DNA of 64,000 bases from Rhodospirillaceae bacterium. Lineage in GTDB: Bacteria > Pseudomonadota > Alphaproteobacteria > DSM-16000 > Inquilinaceae. The notes below the pieces were generated by a model, which worked only from the letters and a program-made list of their open reading frames with translations, ran no database searches and was not told the DNA's origin. A program made the position numbers and the translations under genes. Shown one piece after another: positions 16,704 to 25,232 of this stretch. Location: positions 124,001-188,000 of the forward strand of contig JACKIG010000008.1 of the NCBI GenBank assembly GCA_020638595.1, read 5' to 3'. Each line of letters begins with the position of its first letter. The stretch's first letter is position 1.

Positions 16704-16708
16704 CATCG

Positions 16709-16753
16709 CGTGTTCAGGCGATGAACAGTTCGCGCGTTCACTGCCTGAACACG
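16709..16753 (+). terminator. Long perfect stem-loop after the epimerase gene
   Basis: CGTGTTCAGGC (16709-16719) and GCCTGAACACG (16743-16753) form an 11-bp perfect stem; inside, GAAC and GTTC can pair again. It lies immediately after a stop codon, in the only spacer over 150 bases in this part of the locus. There is no T-tract, so it may be an RNA-stabilising or attenuating structure, or a protein-binding palindrome, rather than a simple terminator. Confidence 0.45.
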
Positions 16754-16878
16754 TGAGTGGCAGGGCCGCCAGGCCCGGCAGACAGGCCGCATTCGCACCC
16801 CAGGTGATCGCCGTCACCTGGAGTGCGGTAGCGTGCGAGCCCCACCATTTTCCACAGCAGGGCGATCGGTTCCGTCAC

Positions 16879-17469
16879 GTGGCGCGGCTGTTGCTTGCCG
16901 GGGCAAACCGGGAAACCGCGGCCCTGGCGCGCCGGTTGGGCCATCGTGTCGTCGCGGTCGCCGACCCCGGATTCGCGGGCAGCGATTGGGACGGGCTGAC
17001 CGTCCATGCCAGCGACGCGGACGCGATGGCGGCCGGCGGTTTCGACGGCGTGGTGCTGGCGATCGACGACCCGTCGGGCCGGCGGCGCGCGTTCGAGGCC
17101 TTCGCCGGCGGGTCGTGCGCCCTGCCCGCCCTGATCGGCGGCGATGTGGCGGACGATCTTCGCCACGGCGACGCCCTGCTGGTCCAGCGCCAGGCATCGG
17201 TGTCGGTCGATTGCCGCTTCGGGCAAGGTGTGCGCATCAATACCGCGGCGACGGTGATGCACGACGCCGTGATCGGCGATTTCGTCACCATCGCGCCGCG
17301 GGCGGTCGTGCTGGGCCGCGTGACCATCGGCGACGGCGCCTATATCGGGGCGAACGCGACCGTGTTGGGCGGTATCACCATCGGCCGGCGGGCCGTCGTC
17401 GGGGCCGCGGCGGTGGTGACGCGGGATGTCCCCGAAGGCGCCATCGTCAAGGGCAACCCGGCCCGCTGA
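16879..17469 (+). CDS. NeuD/PglD-like sugar acyltransferase (left-handed beta-helix)
   Basis: About 196 residues. The N-terminal part ([22 protein letters not shown]) is a small Rossmann-like sugar-binding domain and the C-terminal part consists of hexapeptide repeats ([34 protein letters not shown]), ending VKGNPAR, as in NeuD/PglD/LegH enzymes that acetylate amino sugars from acetyl-CoA. The GTG at 16879 fits the family N-terminus; an upstream in-frame GTG at 16804 is possible. It would serve as the acetyltransferase of a nonulosonate or bacillosamine-like branch. Confidence 0.78.
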   Translation: MARLLLAGANRETAALARRLGHRVVAVADPGFAGSDWDGLTVHASDADAMAAGGFDGVVLAIDDPSGRRRAFEAFAGGSCALPALIGGDVADDLRHGDALLVQRQASVSVDCRFGQGVRINTAATVMHDAVIGDFVTIAPRAVVLGRVTIGDGAYIGANATVLGGITIGRRAVVGAAAVVTRDVPEGAIVKGNPAR

Positions 17470-17474
17470 AGACC

Positions 17475-18455
17475 ATGGCACAGATCCTGTTCAGCACCCA
17501 CGCGACGGCGGACACGGGCTTCGGCCACGCCGCCCGCTGCGCCCGGTTGGCCGCGCTGTTGGCTGCGCGCCGCACCGGCCTGGACATCGCCCTGGAAGGC
17601 GAATTCTCCGACAGCGCGCTCAGCCGGCTGGCCGCCACGCCGGCGGTGCGGTTCGCCCGGTCGCCGGAGCGCGCGGGGGTCGCGGTCTATGACCGCATGG
17701 ACGATATCCAGGATCCGGAAGTCTGGGACACCCATCGCCTCGATGGTCTGCGCAGGCGCGCCCGCGCTGTCCTGTTCATGGCCAACGGGACGCACGATCC
17801 GCGGGTTCCCGGCGGCGTGACCGCCATCGGCTACAAGCCCGGCGGTCCCGCGCCGCGGCCGCCCCATCTGCTGTGGGGGTTGGACTATGCCCCGGTGGCG
17901 CGCGAGATGCTGCCGCAGGCGCCGGTCCCCAGGGTGTACGACACCGCGCTGGTCGCCCTGGGCGGCGCCCACGGGCCCCAGGGTCTGTGGACCGTGCTGG
18001 ACGCCCTGTCCAGGCTACCGGCGATCCGCCACATCGACATCATCGACTCGCCGGTCAATCCCCTGGCGTCGACCCTGCCCGACCTCAGAACCGGCCAGAG
18101 CCACGCCATCCTCTGCGGCGTGCCCTCGCTGACGCCGTATCTTGCAACCGCCGGCGTCGTGATCGCCAGCTATGGCCATCTCGGCTACGAAGCGCTGGCC
18201 TGCGGCGCGCCGCTGTGCCTGGTCGGGCAGAAGGCGTTCCAGGTGACTTATGCCGGGCGCCTGGCGCAGCTGGGACTGTGCGTTGCGGCCGGCGCGCTGG
18301 CTGGCGCCGATCCCGCCCACCTGGCCGATGCCATCGCGGCCACGGTGCGGGATGCCGAGGGGTTCAGCCGCGCCGCTCGCGGCGCCATCGACGGCTGCGG
18401 CCTCGACCGCATCGCCGACCTCATCCTGCGGGCCTTGGACGGGGCGGCGGCGTGA
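17475..18455 (+). CDS. PseG/SpsG-like nucleotide-sugar hydrolase, copy 1
   Basis: A 326-residue GT-B-fold protein. TGFGHAARCARL near the N-terminus holds the histidine used by PseG to release the sugar from UDP. ASYGHLGYEALACGAPLCLVG in the C-terminal domain is the nucleotide-binding loop region. It is followed with a 4-base overlap by a SpsF-like cytidylyltransferase, the same pairing as spsF-spsG in Bacillus spore-coat glycan operons. It is clearly diverged from the second PseG at 46658, so it may act on another UDP- or GDP-linked hexose. Confidence 0.72.
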   Translation: MAQILFSTHATADTGFGHAARCARLAALLAARRTGLDIALEGEFSDSALSRLAATPAVRFARSPERAGVAVYDRMDDIQDPEVWDTHRLDGLRRRARAVLFMANGTHDPRVPGGVTAIGYKPGGPAPRPPHLLWGLDYAPVAREMLPQAPVPRVYDTALVALGGAHGPQGLWTVLDALSRLPAIRHIDIIDSPVNPLASTLPDLRTGQSHAILCGVPSLTPYLATAGVVIASYGHLGYEALACGAPLCLVGQKAFQVTYAGRLAQLGLCVAAGALAGADPAHLADAIAATVRDAEGFSRAARGAIDGCGLDRIADLILRALDGAAA

Positions 18456-19156
18456 GCCGCGCCCCCCGCCTTGTCGGCGCGATCCAGGCGCGCATGGGCT
18501 CCACGCGACTGCCCGGCAAGGTGCTGCTGCCACTGGCGGGCGCCCCGTTGTTGCAGCGGCTGGTGGAGCGGGTGCGACGGTCGCAGCGGCTCGACGCCCT
18601 GGTGGTGGCGACGACCGACACCCCCGCCGACGACCCGATCGCCGATCTGTGCACGCGCATCGACGTGCCGGTCCATCGGGGCAGCGAGGACGATGTGCTG
18701 GCCCGGATGCTCGGCGCGGCGCAACGGCACGCGGCGGACATCCTGGTCCGCCTGACCGCCGACAATCCCATGGTCGACGGCGGGCTGGTGGACCTGGTGG
18801 CCGATGCCATGCTTGCGGCCCGCCCGCCGCCCGACTACGCCCATTCGGTCGACGGCACGGGCTTTCCCTTCGGCCTGTTCGTGGAGGCCGCCACCATGGC
18901 ATCCCTCAACGAGGCCGCCCGCGAAGCCGACGCCGAGGAACGCGAGCACGTCACCCTGTTCCTGCGCCGGCGGCCCGGTCGCTACCGGATGCTGGCCGTC
19001 ACGGCGCCCGGTCCCTTCGCACTGGATCGCGTGACGGTGGACACCGCGGAAGAGTATGAACAGGTGCGCGCCCTGTTCGAAGAGCACTATCGCCGGGATC
19101 CGGCGTTTTCCTTCAGGGCGCTGTTGCGGCCCCCCACGACCGAGACGATCGGATAA
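18452..19156 (+). CDS. SpsF-type cytidylyltransferase
   Basis: A 234-residue nucleotidyltransferase. The N-terminal IQARMGSTRLPGKVLLPLAG is the SpsF signature, with VVATTDTPADD and LTADNPMVDGG after it. Such enzymes activate acidic or nonulosonic sugars with CTP, although the SpsF group is poorly characterised. The GTG start overlaps the PseG-like gene by 4 bases, and the stop overlaps the next ATG by one base. It is the first of three cytidylyltransferase-like genes in the locus. Confidence 0.78.
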   Translation: MSRAPRLVGAIQARMGSTRLPGKVLLPLAGAPLLQRLVERVRRSQRLDALVVATTDTPADDPIADLCTRIDVPVHRGSEDDVLARMLGAAQRHAADILVRLTADNPMVDGGLVDLVADAMLAARPPPDYAHSVDGTGFPFGLFVEAATMASLNEAAREADAEEREHVTLFLRRRPGRYRMLAVTAPGPFALDRVTVDTAEEYEQVRALFEEHYRRDPAFSFRALLRPPTTETIG

Positions 19157-19818
19157 TGACCCAACAGACGACCATCTGGACCGGCGCTTTCGGCGCCGAA
19201 TACACCCGGCGCAACACGTTCGACGCCGCAGGCCTGCGCGGGCTCTATCTCGATCTCTACGGTGTCGATCGGCCGGACATGAATCGCCGGTTTCTCGATG
19301 GGTTCGACCGCGGGATCGAGATCCTGGAGGTCGGCTGCAATATCGGCAACCAGCTGGACTGCCTGCACGCCGCCGGCTTCACGCAGCTGTCGGGGATCGA
19401 GCTTCAGGCCGAGGCCGCCGCCCACGCCCGCCAACGCCTGCCGGAGGCAGATATCCGCGTCGGCTCCGCCTTCGACCTGCCCTGGCCGGACGCCAGCTTC
19501 GACCTCGTCTACACCTCCGGCGTGCTGATCCATATCGCCCCCGCCGACCTGCCGAAGGCGATGGCGGAGATCCATCGGGTCAGCCGTCGATGGATCTGGG
19601 GCTTCGAATACGACGAGGACTCGTTCCAGGAGATCCCGTATCGCGGCCACGATGCCCTGATGTGGAAGGGTCCCTATGTGCGGCTGTGGCAGCAGACCTT
19701 CCCCGACCTCGCGCTGGTGCGGGAGGAGCGCTTTGCCTACCGCGGGCAGCCCGCCAACCGCGATGTCATGTACCTGCTGGAAAAGACCCGCAACCATGGG
19801 CTCATAGGCGCAATATAG
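19156..19818 (+). CDS. Pseudaminic-acid-cluster SAM methyltransferase
   Basis: A 220-residue class I methyltransferase. ILEVGCNIGNQLDCL is the SAM-binding motif, FDLVYTSGVLIHIAP motif II/III, and WKGPYVRLW near the C-terminus is characteristic of the methylases found in pseudaminic acid clusters. The acceptor is not known. It overlaps the SpsF gene by one base (TAATG). Confidence 0.8.
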   Translation: MTQQTTIWTGAFGAEYTRRNTFDAAGLRGLYLDLYGVDRPDMNRRFLDGFDRGIEILEVGCNIGNQLDCLHAAGFTQLSGIELQAEAAAHARQRLPEADIRVGSAFDLPWPDASFDLVYTSGVLIHIAPADLPKAMAEIHRVSRRWIWGFEYDEDSFQEIPYRGHDALMWKGPYVRLWQQTFPDLALVREERFAYRGQPANRDVMYLLEKTRNHGLIGAI

Positions 19819-19831
19819 GGACGCCGACGAG

Positions 19832-20461
19832 ATGCCTGGATTCGCGGTGATCGACTACGGTGCCGGCAACACCCGCTCGGTCGTCAATGCGTGCCGAGCG
19901 GCCGGGGCGAACCCGCTAGTCGTGGCCGACGGCGATCAGTTGAGAGCGATGTGGCCCAGCTGGATCGTGATGCCGGGTGTGGGGGCCGTCGGATCGGCAA
20001 TGGCCAGTCTTCGCGAGCGCCGGCTGATTGGACCACTCGAAGAACTTGTGCACGGAGCCGGCGTCCCGTTTCTTGGCATTTGCGTGGGGATGCAATTACT
20101 AGCTACGCGCTGCAGGGAGTTTGGCGATCACGCCGGGTTGAATTGGATCCCTGGCCAGGTGAATCGGATTGCTGCCGAAGGATCTGGTGTTAGAGTACCG
20201 CACGTCGGCTGGAATAACATCTTGGTTGATAGGACTGATGCAGATGATTTCCTGCTTAGTACGGGCGATGGTGAGCATTTTTACTTCCAGCATAGTTTCG
20301 CCTTCGCTCCGGACGATCCGGCGACCGTGCTGGCCTGGAGCGACTATGCTGGCCCGTTTGTCTGCGCGGTCCGGCGCGGCAATATCGCCGGCGTGCAGTT
20401 CCACCCGGAGAAGAGCGGTGCGGTGGGACGCGCGGTGCTCGCTGCTTTCGCCAAGACCTGA
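19832..20461 (+). CDS. hisH: HisH-like glutamine amidotransferase, triad 1
   Basis: A 209-residue class I glutaminase. The nucleophile is Cys84 in GICVGMQ, and GVQFHPEKSG supplies the His and Glu of the triad, so it should release ammonia from glutamine. With the following hisF-like and PP-loop genes it forms the HisH2/HisF2/WbpG arrangement that turns an acetamido into an acetamidino group on a nonulosonic or mannosaminuronic sugar. No other histidine genes are nearby. Base composition is visibly lower in GC than its neighbours (47% in 20221-20280). Confidence 0.88.
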   Translation: MPGFAVIDYGAGNTRSVVNACRAAGANPLVVADGDQLRAMWPSWIVMPGVGAVGSAMASLRERRLIGPLEELVHGAGVPFLGICVGMQLLATRCREFGDHAGLNWIPGQVNRIAAEGSGVRVPHVGWNNILVDRTDADDFLLSTGDGEHFYFQHSFAFAPDDPATVLAWSDYAGPFVCAVRRGNIAGVQFHPEKSGAVGRAVLAAFAKT

Positions 20462-20473
20462 AAGCGCGCCTGC

Positions 20474-21262
20474 ATGCTAAAGCGCCGGCTCATTCCCGTG
20501 CTCTACCTGATGGACGGCCAGATGGTGCGCAGCGAAACCTTCTCGTGGCACCAAGCGATCGGCAACCCGATGATCCATGTGGAGCGGTTGGTCGAATGGG
20601 ACGTTGACGAACTGATCGTGCTCGACATCTCCCGCAATGCGCCAATATACGACGTCGGGCGCATTGACACCCGCCGTGGCGGGGCGGTGGACCTTATGGA
20701 CTTCGTCAGCAAGATCGCCGCCGATTGCAACATCCCGCTGACCTTCGGCGGCCGGATCCGGACCTTGGACGGCATTCGCGCCATAATCCAGAATGGCGCC
20801 GACAAGATCACGCTTAATAGTGCCCTGGTCGAAACACCCGACCTCGTCAGCCGCGCGGCCCACACCTTCGGCAGCCAAGCGATCGTTGCTAGCGCGGACT
20901 ATCGCATCACCGATGGTGGCGCGCGCGTGTTTACACATCATGGCACACGCGATACCGGCAGAGATCCCGTTACCTGGGCACACTGGGTAGCGGAAATGGG
21001 CGCTGGAGAGATCCTGCTAACCGCCATCGACCGCGACGGCACGGCGCGCGGCTATGACTTGGAGACCATCGACCGAGTGGGTAGCGCCGTCGAGATCCCG
21101 GTCATCGCATGTGGGGGCGCTGGACATCAAAGCCATTTCGCCCGCGTGTTGGCCGAGACGGCTGCCAGCGCCGTTGCGGCCGGCAACATCTTCCACTTCA
21201 CCGAAAACGCCTATCCCCGGGCCAAAACCTATCTCCGCCGCCAACGCGAGGATATCCGATGA
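20474..21262 (+). CDS. hisF: HisF-like cyclase/ammonia-channel subunit, triad 1
   Basis: A 262-residue (beta/alpha)8 barrel resembling HisF, with LTFGGRIRT, GADKITLNSA, GAGEILLTAIDRDG and AAGNIFHFTE. At the position of the first catalytic aspartate of true HisF (IPCLD) it has tyrosine (IPVLY), while the second aspartate is retained (ASAD). It is therefore probably not an imidazole-glycerol-phosphate cyclase but passes ammonia from the HisH-like partner to the PP-loop enzyme. It overlaps the next gene by 4 bases. Confidence 0.87.
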   Translation: MLKRRLIPVLYLMDGQMVRSETFSWHQAIGNPMIHVERLVEWDVDELIVLDISRNAPIYDVGRIDTRRGGAVDLMDFVSKIAADCNIPLTFGGRIRTLDGIRAIIQNGADKITLNSALVETPDLVSRAAHTFGSQAIVASADYRITDGGARVFTHHGTRDTGRDPVTWAHWVAEMGAGEILLTAIDRDGTARGYDLETIDRVGSAVEIPVIACGGAGHQSHFARVLAETAASAVAAGNIFHFTENAYPRAKTYLRRQREDIR

Positions 21263-22422
21263 GCGATCCCGCAGCCGCGCCCCTCGGGCTAGTGTTGCCC
21301 GCGATGCGGTGGTGCCGACGCTGCGTCTACCCGTCAAGCTCAGCAGTCAAGCTGATGTTCGATGACTCGGGCCTGTGCAGTGGGTGCCGCGTGCACGAGC
21401 AGAAAAAGCAGATTGACTGGAACGAGCGCCTCGAATGGCTGCTCGAGGAAGTCGAGCCGTACCGCAAGTCGTCCGGCTACGAGTGTGTGATCGGCGTATC
21501 CGGCGGCAAGGACAGCTACTACCAGACCCATTTCGTGAAAGAGAAGTTGGGGCTGAAACCGCTATTGGTCACTTACAATGGCAACAACTACCTGGATGTG
21601 GGCTGGCGGAACCTGCACCGCATGAAGGAAGTATTCAACGTTGACCACATTATGGTGTCGCCCGGGGTGGATACACTCGTGCGGATGAACCGGCTGGGAT
21701 TCCGCAAGATGGGTGATATGAACTGGCACGCCCATGCAGGCATCGCTACCGTGCCGATGGCCATGGCCGTCCGCTTCAACATTCCCCTTGTCTTCTGGGG
21801 CGAACACGGCTGGACCGATCTCGGGGGCATGCATTCCATGCATGATCTGGTAGAATACACGGCGCGTTACCGCAAGGACCAGTTCCTGCGTGGCTATGAC
21901 TGGTACGACATGGTCGGCGACGAGGAGGACCCGGTCGAGGAGCACGAGTTGGAGTGGTGCAAGTATCCCAGCGACACTGAGATCGACCGGGTCGGCCTGC
22001 GCGGTCTCTTCATCGGCAACTACGATCCCTGGGACGCCAACGCCCATTCCCAGCTCGTGACCGAGCGCTACGCCTGGGAGCCGTCGCCGGTACCATTCGA
22101 ACGCACCTACCGGCGAATGTCGAACTTGGACGATCGCTACGAGAACGGATCCCACGACTATCTGAAATTCATCAAGTTCGGCTATGGACGCGCCACAGAT
22201 CACGCATGTAAGGATATCCGCTCCGGTTACATGAGCCGTGAGGAAGGCGTCGAGATGGTGCGCAAATATGACCATGTGCGCCCCTCCGACCTATTTTTTT
22301 GGCTGGACTATGTCGAGCGCAGCGAAGAGTGGTTCGACCGGACCGCCAACAGCTTCCGCGATCCGCGCGTCTGGGTGCGGGACGACGCCGGCCGGTGGCA
22401 CAAGCGCAACATCTGGGATTGA
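21259..22422 (+). CDS. N-acetyl sugar amidotransferase (WbpG/PseA-like PP-loop enzyme), triad 1
   Basis: A 387-residue ATP-dependent amidotransferase. An N-terminal zinc knuckle, CRRC then CSGC, is followed by VSGGKDSYYQT, the PP-loop that adenylates the substrate. The C-terminal NGSHDYLKFIKFGYGRATD, CKDIRSG and YDHVRPSD are family signatures. Using ammonia from the HisH/HisF pair, such enzymes make acetamidino sugars as in Pseudomonas O5 or Campylobacter Pse5Ac7Am. The ATG overlaps the hisF stop by 4 bases. Confidence 0.9.
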   Translation: MSDPAAAPLGLVLPAMRWCRRCVYPSSSAVKLMFDDSGLCSGCRVHEQKKQIDWNERLEWLLEEVEPYRKSSGYECVIGVSGGKDSYYQTHFVKEKLGLKPLLVTYNGNNYLDVGWRNLHRMKEVFNVDHIMVSPGVDTLVRMNRLGFRKMGDMNWHAHAGIATVPMAMAVRFNIPLVFWGEHGWTDLGGMHSMHDLVEYTARYRKDQFLRGYDWYDMVGDEEDPVEEHELEWCKYPSDTEIDRVGLRGLFIGNYDPWDANAHSQLVTERYAWEPSPVPFERTYRRMSNLDDRYENGSHDYLKFIKFGYGRATDHACKDIRSGYMSREEGVEMVRKYDHVRPSDLFFWLDYVERSEEWFDRTANSFRDPRVWVRDDAGRWHKRNIWD

Positions 22423-22453
22423 GCATGCAGGTGTCCACCGATCGAGGCCGGGA

Positions 22454-23380
22454 GTGAGGAGCATCGTTCTCTGCGGCCACAACAAGTGCGGCACCCGCTG
22501 GCTGGCGGGCGTGATCGCCGGCTCGTCCACCCTCCGCCTCGTGTCGCCCGAAGGGCGTGGACTTACCGAAGCGGACATTTCGGACGACGGTGTCGACCGG
22601 CTGCGCACCCTGGTGGCGGCAAGCCCGGTCCCGGTACTGCTCGATTTCCCCCACGCCATCCAGAACGAGGCTACGCTGGCGGCGTTGAAGCGCATCGATC
22701 CGGAGATGGCGGCCATCGTCATCTACCGGGAACCGGTCGACGTCATGCTGTCGATGCACAACTATCAGCGGTGGTCGTACCAGAACGGACAGCTCTACGG
22801 CACGCCGAGCCGTCTGAAGGTCGATCGCCGAGTCCGCGACGACGATCTGGCCGATGCCATCATCGACGGGCCGTTGCGGGCGCAATACGAGGATCTCTAT
22901 CGCTACGACTGCAACGCCCGTCGCCTGCGCGCCTTCTTCTCGCGGCACCACGAAGCACTCTATGACGATCTCTGCGAGGCGCCGGGCCGGTTCGTCCAAG
23001 CGGTCTTCGTGTTCTGCGGCGCCGTTCCCGACGTCGAGGTGTCGGCCGAGCGGGTCAACCGCAGCCTTGCCGTGCGCAGCTGGTTTCTCGACCGGCTGAT
23101 CAGCAAGTCGTTCTTTATGCTCACGGGAATGAACTCGCGGGCGCTTTACGACCACTACAAGACCGGCAAGCTGCGCGGCTCGCCCTACCGGTTCCTGCTG
23201 CGGCTGAACGACAAGCCGGCGCACTTCCTGAAGGCCGGGGAACGTCAGCGTCTGAAGGATTTCTTCGCGCCGATGGTGCAGGAATTCTTCGCGGTCAGCG
23301 GCCTCGATCTGAGGCAGTGGGGCTATCCGGTTGACGCGCGCGACGAGGGTCCGCACCAAGCCGAAGGAGCAAGCGGATGA
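22454..23380 (+). CDS. Sulfotransferase-like protein
   Basis: A 308-residue protein. The N-terminal LCGHNKCGTRWLAG resembles the 5'-phosphosulfate-binding loop of PAPS sulfotransferases, and IVIYREPVDVMLSMHNYQRW resembles the 3'-phosphate-binding segment with its Arg and Ser. It could sulfate the glycan; the match is motif-level only. The GTG start at 22454 has GAGG six bases upstream; it overlaps the next gene by 4 bases. Confidence 0.6.
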   Translation: MRSIVLCGHNKCGTRWLAGVIAGSSTLRLVSPEGRGLTEADISDDGVDRLRTLVAASPVPVLLDFPHAIQNEATLAALKRIDPEMAAIVIYREPVDVMLSMHNYQRWSYQNGQLYGTPSRLKVDRRVRDDDLADAIIDGPLRAQYEDLYRYDCNARRLRAFFSRHHEALYDDLCEAPGRFVQAVFVFCGAVPDVEVSAERVNRSLAVRSWFLDRLISKSFFMLTGMNSRALYDHYKTGKLRGSPYRFLLRLNDKPAHFLKAGERQRLKDFFAPMVQEFFAVSGLDLRQWGYPVDARDEGPHQAEGASG

Positions 23381-24219
23381 GCGGTACGCGATATGGCGAT
23401 GACGTGGACGCGCTGGACGCCTGGACCCGGTTGGCCGACGAATACGTCGACGAGGTCCAAGACCCAGAAAACCGTTACTACGTCTATCACGTCAACCGGC
23501 TGCTCATTGGCCGGCGGCTGCTGGACCGCAGCGGCCTGATCCGCCACGGCGCCCAAGGTTTGGATTTCGGCTGCGGGGACGGGGTCCTGATGGAGCGGCT
23601 GTTGGCCGACGGCTGCGTGATGGAGGGTACCGACATCGCGCCAGCGATGATAGAGCGTGCCCGCAGACGGCTGGAGGGCACGGGCTGTCCGTTGTCGGTC
23701 GGCGGGATCGAACAACTCGCCAAACTGCCCGCGGGCCGGTTCGACTTCATCGTCGCGCTCAACGTTCTCGCCTACTTCACCCCTGATGAGGAAACCCGGT
23801 TCTTCTCTGAGGTGAGCCGGATCCTGAAGCCGGGCGGCGGCCTGCTTGTCTCGAACGTGAACGCCCTGTTCGATCTCTACACCCTGAACAGCTTCACCCG
23901 GGAATTCCTCAACCGGGAATTCTGGGAGGCAGCGTCGGTCGACGCGAGCGCGCTGCTTACGCATCCCGAGCTGCCTCAACGCACCGACTATGCGGTGAAG
24001 GCAAACCCGCTTTCCTATCGCGAGGTGCTGCGAGGGTTCGGGCTGGCCGAGCGGGATCGCGATTTCTTCAACTTCCATCGGATCGCACCGCTCTTGGTGC
24101 CCGACGGTCACACGCTCAACGACTATCTGGTTGTTGATGTGGACGAACTGGACCGGATACCAGAGTGGAAGAGGATGCTGGCCTGCAGCACTTACTTCTC
24201 GCTATCGGTGAAGGAGTGA
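23377..24219 (+). CDS. Class I SAM-dependent methyltransferase
   Basis: A 280-residue methyltransferase: LDFGCGDGVLMERL is SAM motif I, GTDIAPAMIERARRRL motif II, FDFIVALNVLAYF and LKPGGGLLVSNVN motifs III/IV. The C-terminal ~100 residues probably bind the acceptor. It is co-translated with the sulfotransferase-like gene (ATGA overlap). The sugar position methylated cannot be told. Confidence 0.82.
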   Translation: MSGTRYGDDVDALDAWTRLADEYVDEVQDPENRYYVYHVNRLLIGRRLLDRSGLIRHGAQGLDFGCGDGVLMERLLADGCVMEGTDIAPAMIERARRRLEGTGCPLSVGGIEQLAKLPAGRFDFIVALNVLAYFTPDEETRFFSEVSRILKPGGGLLVSNVNALFDLYTLNSFTREFLNREFWEAASVDASALLTHPELPQRTDYAVKANPLSYREVLRGFGLAERDRDFFNFHRIAPLLVPDGHTLNDYLVVDVDELDRIPEWKRMLACSTYFSLSVKE

Positions 24220-24224
24220 CGGCG

Positions 24225-25232
24225 ATGGCCGCGTTGAAGGCCGACGATATTCGTCCGCGAAGGCTGATGCGCGACCAAACGGCGTCCATGCAGGCCGACA
24301 TCGCCTTCCTGCAGGGCAACCGTGACCGCTTCGTCGACGCGGCCTGCCCGGCGTGCGACAGCAGCGCCCGCCGGCCCCTCTACCGGAAGTATGATCTGGA
24401 GCACGTCGTCTGCGACCACTGCGCGACGCAGTACATCGCCCCCCGACCGGATGCCGAGCTACTATCGGAATTCTATGCGCAGTCGGCGAACTACTCCTAT
24501 TGGGCGAAGGAGATCTTCCCGGCCAGCGCCGAGGTCCGGCGCGAACGGATCTTCCAGCCACGCGCGGAGCGGGTCCGCGATCTGGTGGCCCGGCACCCGA
24601 TCGGCGGCACGATGATCGAGGTCGGCGCCGGCTTCGGCCTGTTCTGCGACGAGGTGCGCAAGCTCGGCCTGTTTTCGCGCATCGTCGGCATCGAGCCGAC
24701 GCCGGATCTCGCCCGCATCTGCCGGGATCTCGGCTTCGAGTGCCACGAGACGTCTTACGAGAAGGCGCCGATCGGCGGGCGGGCGGGCCTGATCGCAGCC
24801 TTCGAGGTGATCGAGCATCTCTTCTCGCCGAAGGCTTTCCTGGAGTGGTGCTTCGCCACCCTGGCACCCGGCGGGGCGGTGCTGATGACCTGCCCGAACA
24901 TCGCCGGGTTCGAGACGCTGTGCCTCGGCGAGCGCTCGGAGACGGTGGACCATGAGCATCTAAACCTGTTCAATCCGGCATCGCTCGCACTTTTGGCCGA
25001 GCGGGTGGGCTTCCGCGGCATCGAGGTGACGACGCTAGGCCGGCTGGACGTGGACATCGTGCGCTCGGCGCTGGCCGACGGCACCGTGACCACCTCGGAT
25101 CTGGGGCCTTTTGCGGGCCATCTGCTGGCGTCGGAGGATGACGACGTCCTGGAGCGGTTGCAGGATTTCCTCAGTGAGGCGAAACTGTCGTCCAACATGC
25201 AGCTTGTCGCCTTCCGCCCGGCCGGCGCCTGA
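24225..25232 (+). CDS. Zinc-knuckle C-methyltransferase-like protein
   Basis: A 335-residue protein with an N-terminal zinc ribbon (CPAC at ~44 and CDHC at ~64), then a SAM-binding core with IEVGAGFGLFCDEV, FEVIEHLFSP and LAPGGAVLMTCPN. This layout recalls sugar C-methyltransferases such as those acting on deoxy-keto sugars, but the acceptor is unknown. AAGGAG stands 8 bases before the ATG at 24225. Its stop overlaps the next start by one base. Confidence 0.78.
   Translation: MAALKADDIRPRRLMRDQTASMQADIAFLQGNRDRFVDAACPACDSSARRPLYRKYDLEHVVCDHCATQYIAPRPDAELLSEFYAQSANYSYWAKEIFPASAEVRRERIFQPRAERVRDLVARHPIGGTMIEVGAGFGLFCDEVRKLGLFSRIVGIEPTPDLARICRDLGFECHETSYEKAPIGGRAGLIAAFEVIEHLFSPKAFLEWCFATLAPGGAVLMTCPNIAGFETLCLGERSETVDHEHLNLFNPASLALLAERVGFRGIEVTTLGRLDVDIVRSALADGTVTTSDLGPFAGHLLASEDDDVLERLQDFLSEAKLSSNMQLVAFRPAGA

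Noticed and set aside
19832..21262. hisH and hisF as histidine biosynthesis genes
   Set aside because: No hisA, hisB, hisD or hisE is near, three copies occur beside PP-loop sugar amidotransferases, and the first HisF catalytic aspartate is missing in all.
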